From Amoebidium appalachense (lineage: Eukaryota > Ichthyosporea): 64,000 bases of DNA. The notes under the pieces were generated by a model. The model worked only from the letters and a program-made list of their open reading frames with translations. It made no database searches and was not told the origin of the DNA. The position numbers and the translations under genes were made by a program. This document shows positions 53,890 to 64,000 of the stretch, in pieces; the stretch's first letter is position 1; every line of letters starts with the position of its first letter. The DNA lies in NCBI GenBank assembly GCA_963693365.1, contig CAVNZM010000010.1:7192001-7256000 (forward strand), read 5' to 3'.

Positions 53890-54450
53890 GGGCGTCTTGC
53901 TAGGCTCATTTCGCTCGAATCGGGCCACGTGCAGCCGGCCCGGCCCGGGGGGCCCGTTAGGCCGTTTGCTATTTTATACATGTCACATGTTGGCTCGCTT
54001 CGCTCGCATTTTGGAGGTCATCGATATCCTGACTATCTTTTTACGTGTAGGCTTGCTTCGCTCGCATTTTGGGGGGCAATTTTGCAATTTTTTTTACGGT
54101 AGGCTCGCTTCGCTCCCATTTTCCGGGGGGGATTATAATACAGGGGACGGCCCTTGCATTCCGGGGCCCTTGAAGGATCAGAGCCGCGAACCGCAGTTCC
54201 ATCACCAGTGGCCCGCTCCGCCACCAGTGTTATGCGCCTGGCTCGCTTCGTTTGCATTTGGGGGGTCTCATCGATATCCTGACTATTTTTTTACGTTTAG
54301 GCTCGCTTCGCTCGCATTTGGGGGGCAAATTTGCTAATTTCTTTTACACGTAGGCTCTGTTCGCTCGCATTTGGTGGGCAGGTTTGCTATTTTTTATTTT
54401 TTTTTATAAATGTAGGCTCTGCTCGCTCGCATTTGGGGGCCACACGTGCC
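53890..54450 (+). repeat. degenerate satellite with GCTCGCTTCGCTCGCATTTT core
   Basis: At least seven cores resembling GCTCGCTTCGCTCGCATTT plus a G run occur at about 53993, 54050, 54102, 54241, 54301, 54354 and 54416, spaced roughly 55-65 bp (one gap is larger). ATCGATATCCTGACTAT lies between some of them. No ORF explains the periodicity. Confidence 0.8.
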
Positions 54451-54469
54451 CGTCTGACAGGCTATTGAG

Positions 54470-54770
54470 AGAACGTTGGCCAATCAAACAGCTTGCTCGC
54501 ACCTCGATGACGTCAGTCGAACAAAAAAGCAATTGCTTCGCCTTGATTGGCCCAGCCATGAATCGCTTCGCCTTGATTGGCCCAGCCATGAGCCGCGTTT
54601 TTTTCTTAGTGTTGTAATGACAGACTGCGGCGATGCCTATTACATTGCCTAGACATTGAACACATACTTTAAATAGATTACGTAGATGTAAGGTTACAAG
54701 TGAGAAATTATTTATTTCTTGAACATGTTTCGGGCTGATATCGATATCGCAGGCGCATGCGCATGCATGC
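54470..54770. promoter_or_regulatory. CCAAT/CRE/NRF1-like promoter-type cluster
   Basis: Inverted CCAAT boxes (GATTGGCCCAGCCATG) lie in a 30-bp tandem duplication at about 54533-54595. Another CCAAT lies at 54480 (GGCCAATCA), a CRE (TGACGTCA) at 54509, and an NRF1-like GCGCATGCGC at about 54754. The cluster looks like a housekeeping promoter, but no first exon was found beside it. Confidence 0.4.
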
Positions 54771-54799
54771 ACGCAATATGAAAAATCAGCAAAGAAAAC

Positions 54800-56159
54800 A
54801 ATTATATGTATATAAGCCTAATTCTATATGTAGCCAATATCGCAAGATAAAATTATATGCTTATTATTAATTAATATGAGAATATATCTTAACCAATTGC
54901 AAGATATTTCTGTCACTCTTGAGTATTCAAACTCTGTAAATGCAATCCTTGAGATCATCTGGATCCGACTCCGATTGAGGATGACAGCAAAAAAAATCAT
55001 CGTGCAAGATAAATTTTCCGTTTGTCTAGGAGGCTTGCTACAATTATGGACAACCAATCGGCAATTTTTAGGTGTGGTCATCTATCCGGGCTCTGCATAG
55101 CCACCTTGCGCAATCCGGCTGCGTCTCACACAGGGTGTGAAATTACTATTCTGGTTAGGGGAATGTTAGGTAATGACAGTAGTTGCCTCTAGCCTGAGTT
55201 GCCCTAACTTGAGAAAGAGCTGAGTCATTTTTAGGTTCTTTTCCATTTTTTTTAATTACTTTTTCTGGCTATAAAAACGGTTGGGACACCATTGTTTAGG
55301 TCGAAGATTATAGGTGCATTCTCGAGTCTTGGGCGTCCGCGGGTGGCACAGCCCGCGAACGCCATCGGTTCGGCTGTACTTCTCCGGACCGAGTTGAGCC
55401 GCTTCAGGACAGCCTGGCCCGCAACAACGCTGCTGTATATCTGCATATAAGGGCCAAGAGCTCCACACTTTCTGCAAACAGCACACAAAAAAAATGATAA
55501 ACAGAATATAAGGCCCTGATAGCTATCTTTTGGGTGGGACAGATTATGAAATTTTTGACTGTTGCAATTTTTCATCCCAACCATGATGGCCCCGAGGTTA
55601 TTCGGGTCAAAAAAAACGTCGGCCAATTTGCGGTTTTGATCGGGCCAGCTGGCCACAACCCGCAGGCCCACTGAGCAAGCCACGGCCAGCGCTTGGCCAC
55701 GGCCTGGGCCAGCTTCTGTGATAGACCTTTCTTGTACAACTCTCCTGGGTGCATATTAAACGTAGTCTGAGTTTGCAATATTATTGCAATATTATATATT
55801 ATGATAACGTAGTCGTCATGCATTACTTCGTTGCAGAATCGTACAGGGTGCTCTGAACTCTGAAGTTCTGCGAACCGTATTATGACTCGAACCGGCCAGC
55901 TGCGCGCGCCTCCGGACTCGGCCGGAGACCGGCGGTCATCTTACCAAGAAGTCTTTTAAAGATTTACCTTTATTGGTACATGGTCACGCGTTCTTGCTGA
56001 CTATAGTTACGTAAGCCTGGCAAGCCCGGATGGACTCCAAGTTTGAGGCGAGAGCTCTGCGGCTGCAGGGCGAGAAGAGAACCTGATAATTACTGAGGGA
56101 ATTCATCACATCATATTATATTTTCGAGCAACAGAGTGTATGCAAAAGCTACCTGCTTT

Positions 56160-56197
<38 letters not shown>

Positions 56198-56317
56198 CAA
56201 GCGCTTTTCAGGCTTCCACAGTGTCCCCGGGCCCCCACCACCACCTCAAAAACCACCACCACCACCACCACCACCACCACCACCACCCTCTCACACACAC
56301 ATTTCTACACCGACAAT
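54800..56317. other. intergenic upstream of OPA1
   Basis: A minus-strand open frame at 55252-55683 encodes a segment with VVAGQAVLKRLNS and CATRGRPRLENAP; no domain is recognised and it may be a mobile-element remnant. A (TAA)n run lies at 56160-56196 and (CAC)n at 56236-56286, just before the OPA1 start. Confidence 0.35.
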
Positions 56318-63450
<7,133 letters not shown>

Positions 63451-63654
63451 GTGTGTAGAACCCCCTCCCCCCCCCCCCCCCTCCCCCTCCCTTCCCCCTT
63501 CTCTAATCCTTCTCGAAACACACAACACCCACACACCTGCGCACATACACACACTCACACGCACACAAACATACACGCCTGCACACAAACACACCCACAC
63601 ACACATACAGTACACACACACACACGCACGCGCCGCACACACACACACACACAC

Positions 63655-63762
<108 letters not shown>

Positions 63763-64000
63763 GCTACAGAGAGGTGCGTGTGCGTGCAAACCACCCCCCC
63801 GCCCGCACACAGCAAAAGGGGTTGGGAGTGAGGGGGTGAAGAGAAGGAGACACAGAAAATGAGAGAGGGATAAGGGAGAGTGAGAGGGATGTGCATGTTT
63901 GCGCTCACAGAGATTCTATGAATGGTTGATGAGGAAGAAGGGGGCTGTGTTTTTGAACAAAGTGTGTGTGCACGTGTATGTGAGCGTGCATGTGAGTCTA

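Noticed and set aside
53990-54450. CRISPR-like array
   Set aside because: The cores are degenerate and irregularly spaced, the intervening sequences are related to each other, and the genome is eukaryotic.
63917-63990. Next OPA1 exon after a TCACAG acceptor near 63910
   Set aside because: The frame it gives does not resemble the conserved OPA1 segment expected after the switch region; the next exon is probably outside the window.

Overview
The window is nuclear DNA from an intron-rich eukaryote. The best guess is a unicellular relative of animals (for example an ichthyosporean-like holozoan). Three lines support this: an NBN/Nbs1 with the animal-type FHA-BRCT-BRCT layout, an OPA1 that matches the animal rather than the fungal Mgm1 GTPase sequence, and short exons (22 to about 330 nt, one of 1.2 kb) separated by long simple-sequence introns. 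The lineage is inference; the gene identities come from spliced reading frames with matching phases.

Layout: (1) 108-2303, plus strand: the 3' part of an unrecognised Gln/Ser-rich protein. (2) 22969-4280, minus strand: about 21 exons that read as one chromatin protein of roughly 1,450 aa, with MYND finger, Pro/Gln-rich linker, DDT, WHIM1-like segment, PHD finger, WHIM-like segments, AT-hook and coiled coil. (3) 24.27-25.91 kb: an internally deleted non-LTR retrotransposon. (4) 42198-26918, minus strand: NBN in 20 exons. (5) 43831-45937, plus strand: COX6B, divergent from NBN. (6) 49600-48551, minus strand: a small gene with a PP1-docking-like motif. (7) 50.7-54.8 kb: repeats and a second retrotransposon copy. 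(8) 56318 to beyond the right edge, plus strand: the 5' half of OPA1, through the P-loop of its GTPase.

Introns make up most of the sequence: homopolymer G/C tracts, (CA)n/(GT)n runs, minisatellites, and a 120-280 bp dispersed repeat. Two patterns stand out. In the large genes, nearly half of the placed 5' splice sites are followed within about 4-20 nt by a long sense-strand C run. All of the roughly 13 recognisable copies of the dispersed repeat lie in introns and point the same way as transcription, ending in a C tract. The most notable protein-level observation is the apparent MYND + DDT + WHIM + PHD combination in one gene.

The genes are not an operon. Two are nuclear-encoded mitochondrial proteins (COX6B, OPA1), one is DNA-damage signalling (NBN), one is chromatin remodelling. 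NBN/COX6B are divergent and could share a 1.6 kb promoter region. I found no rRNA, tRNA or CRISPR.
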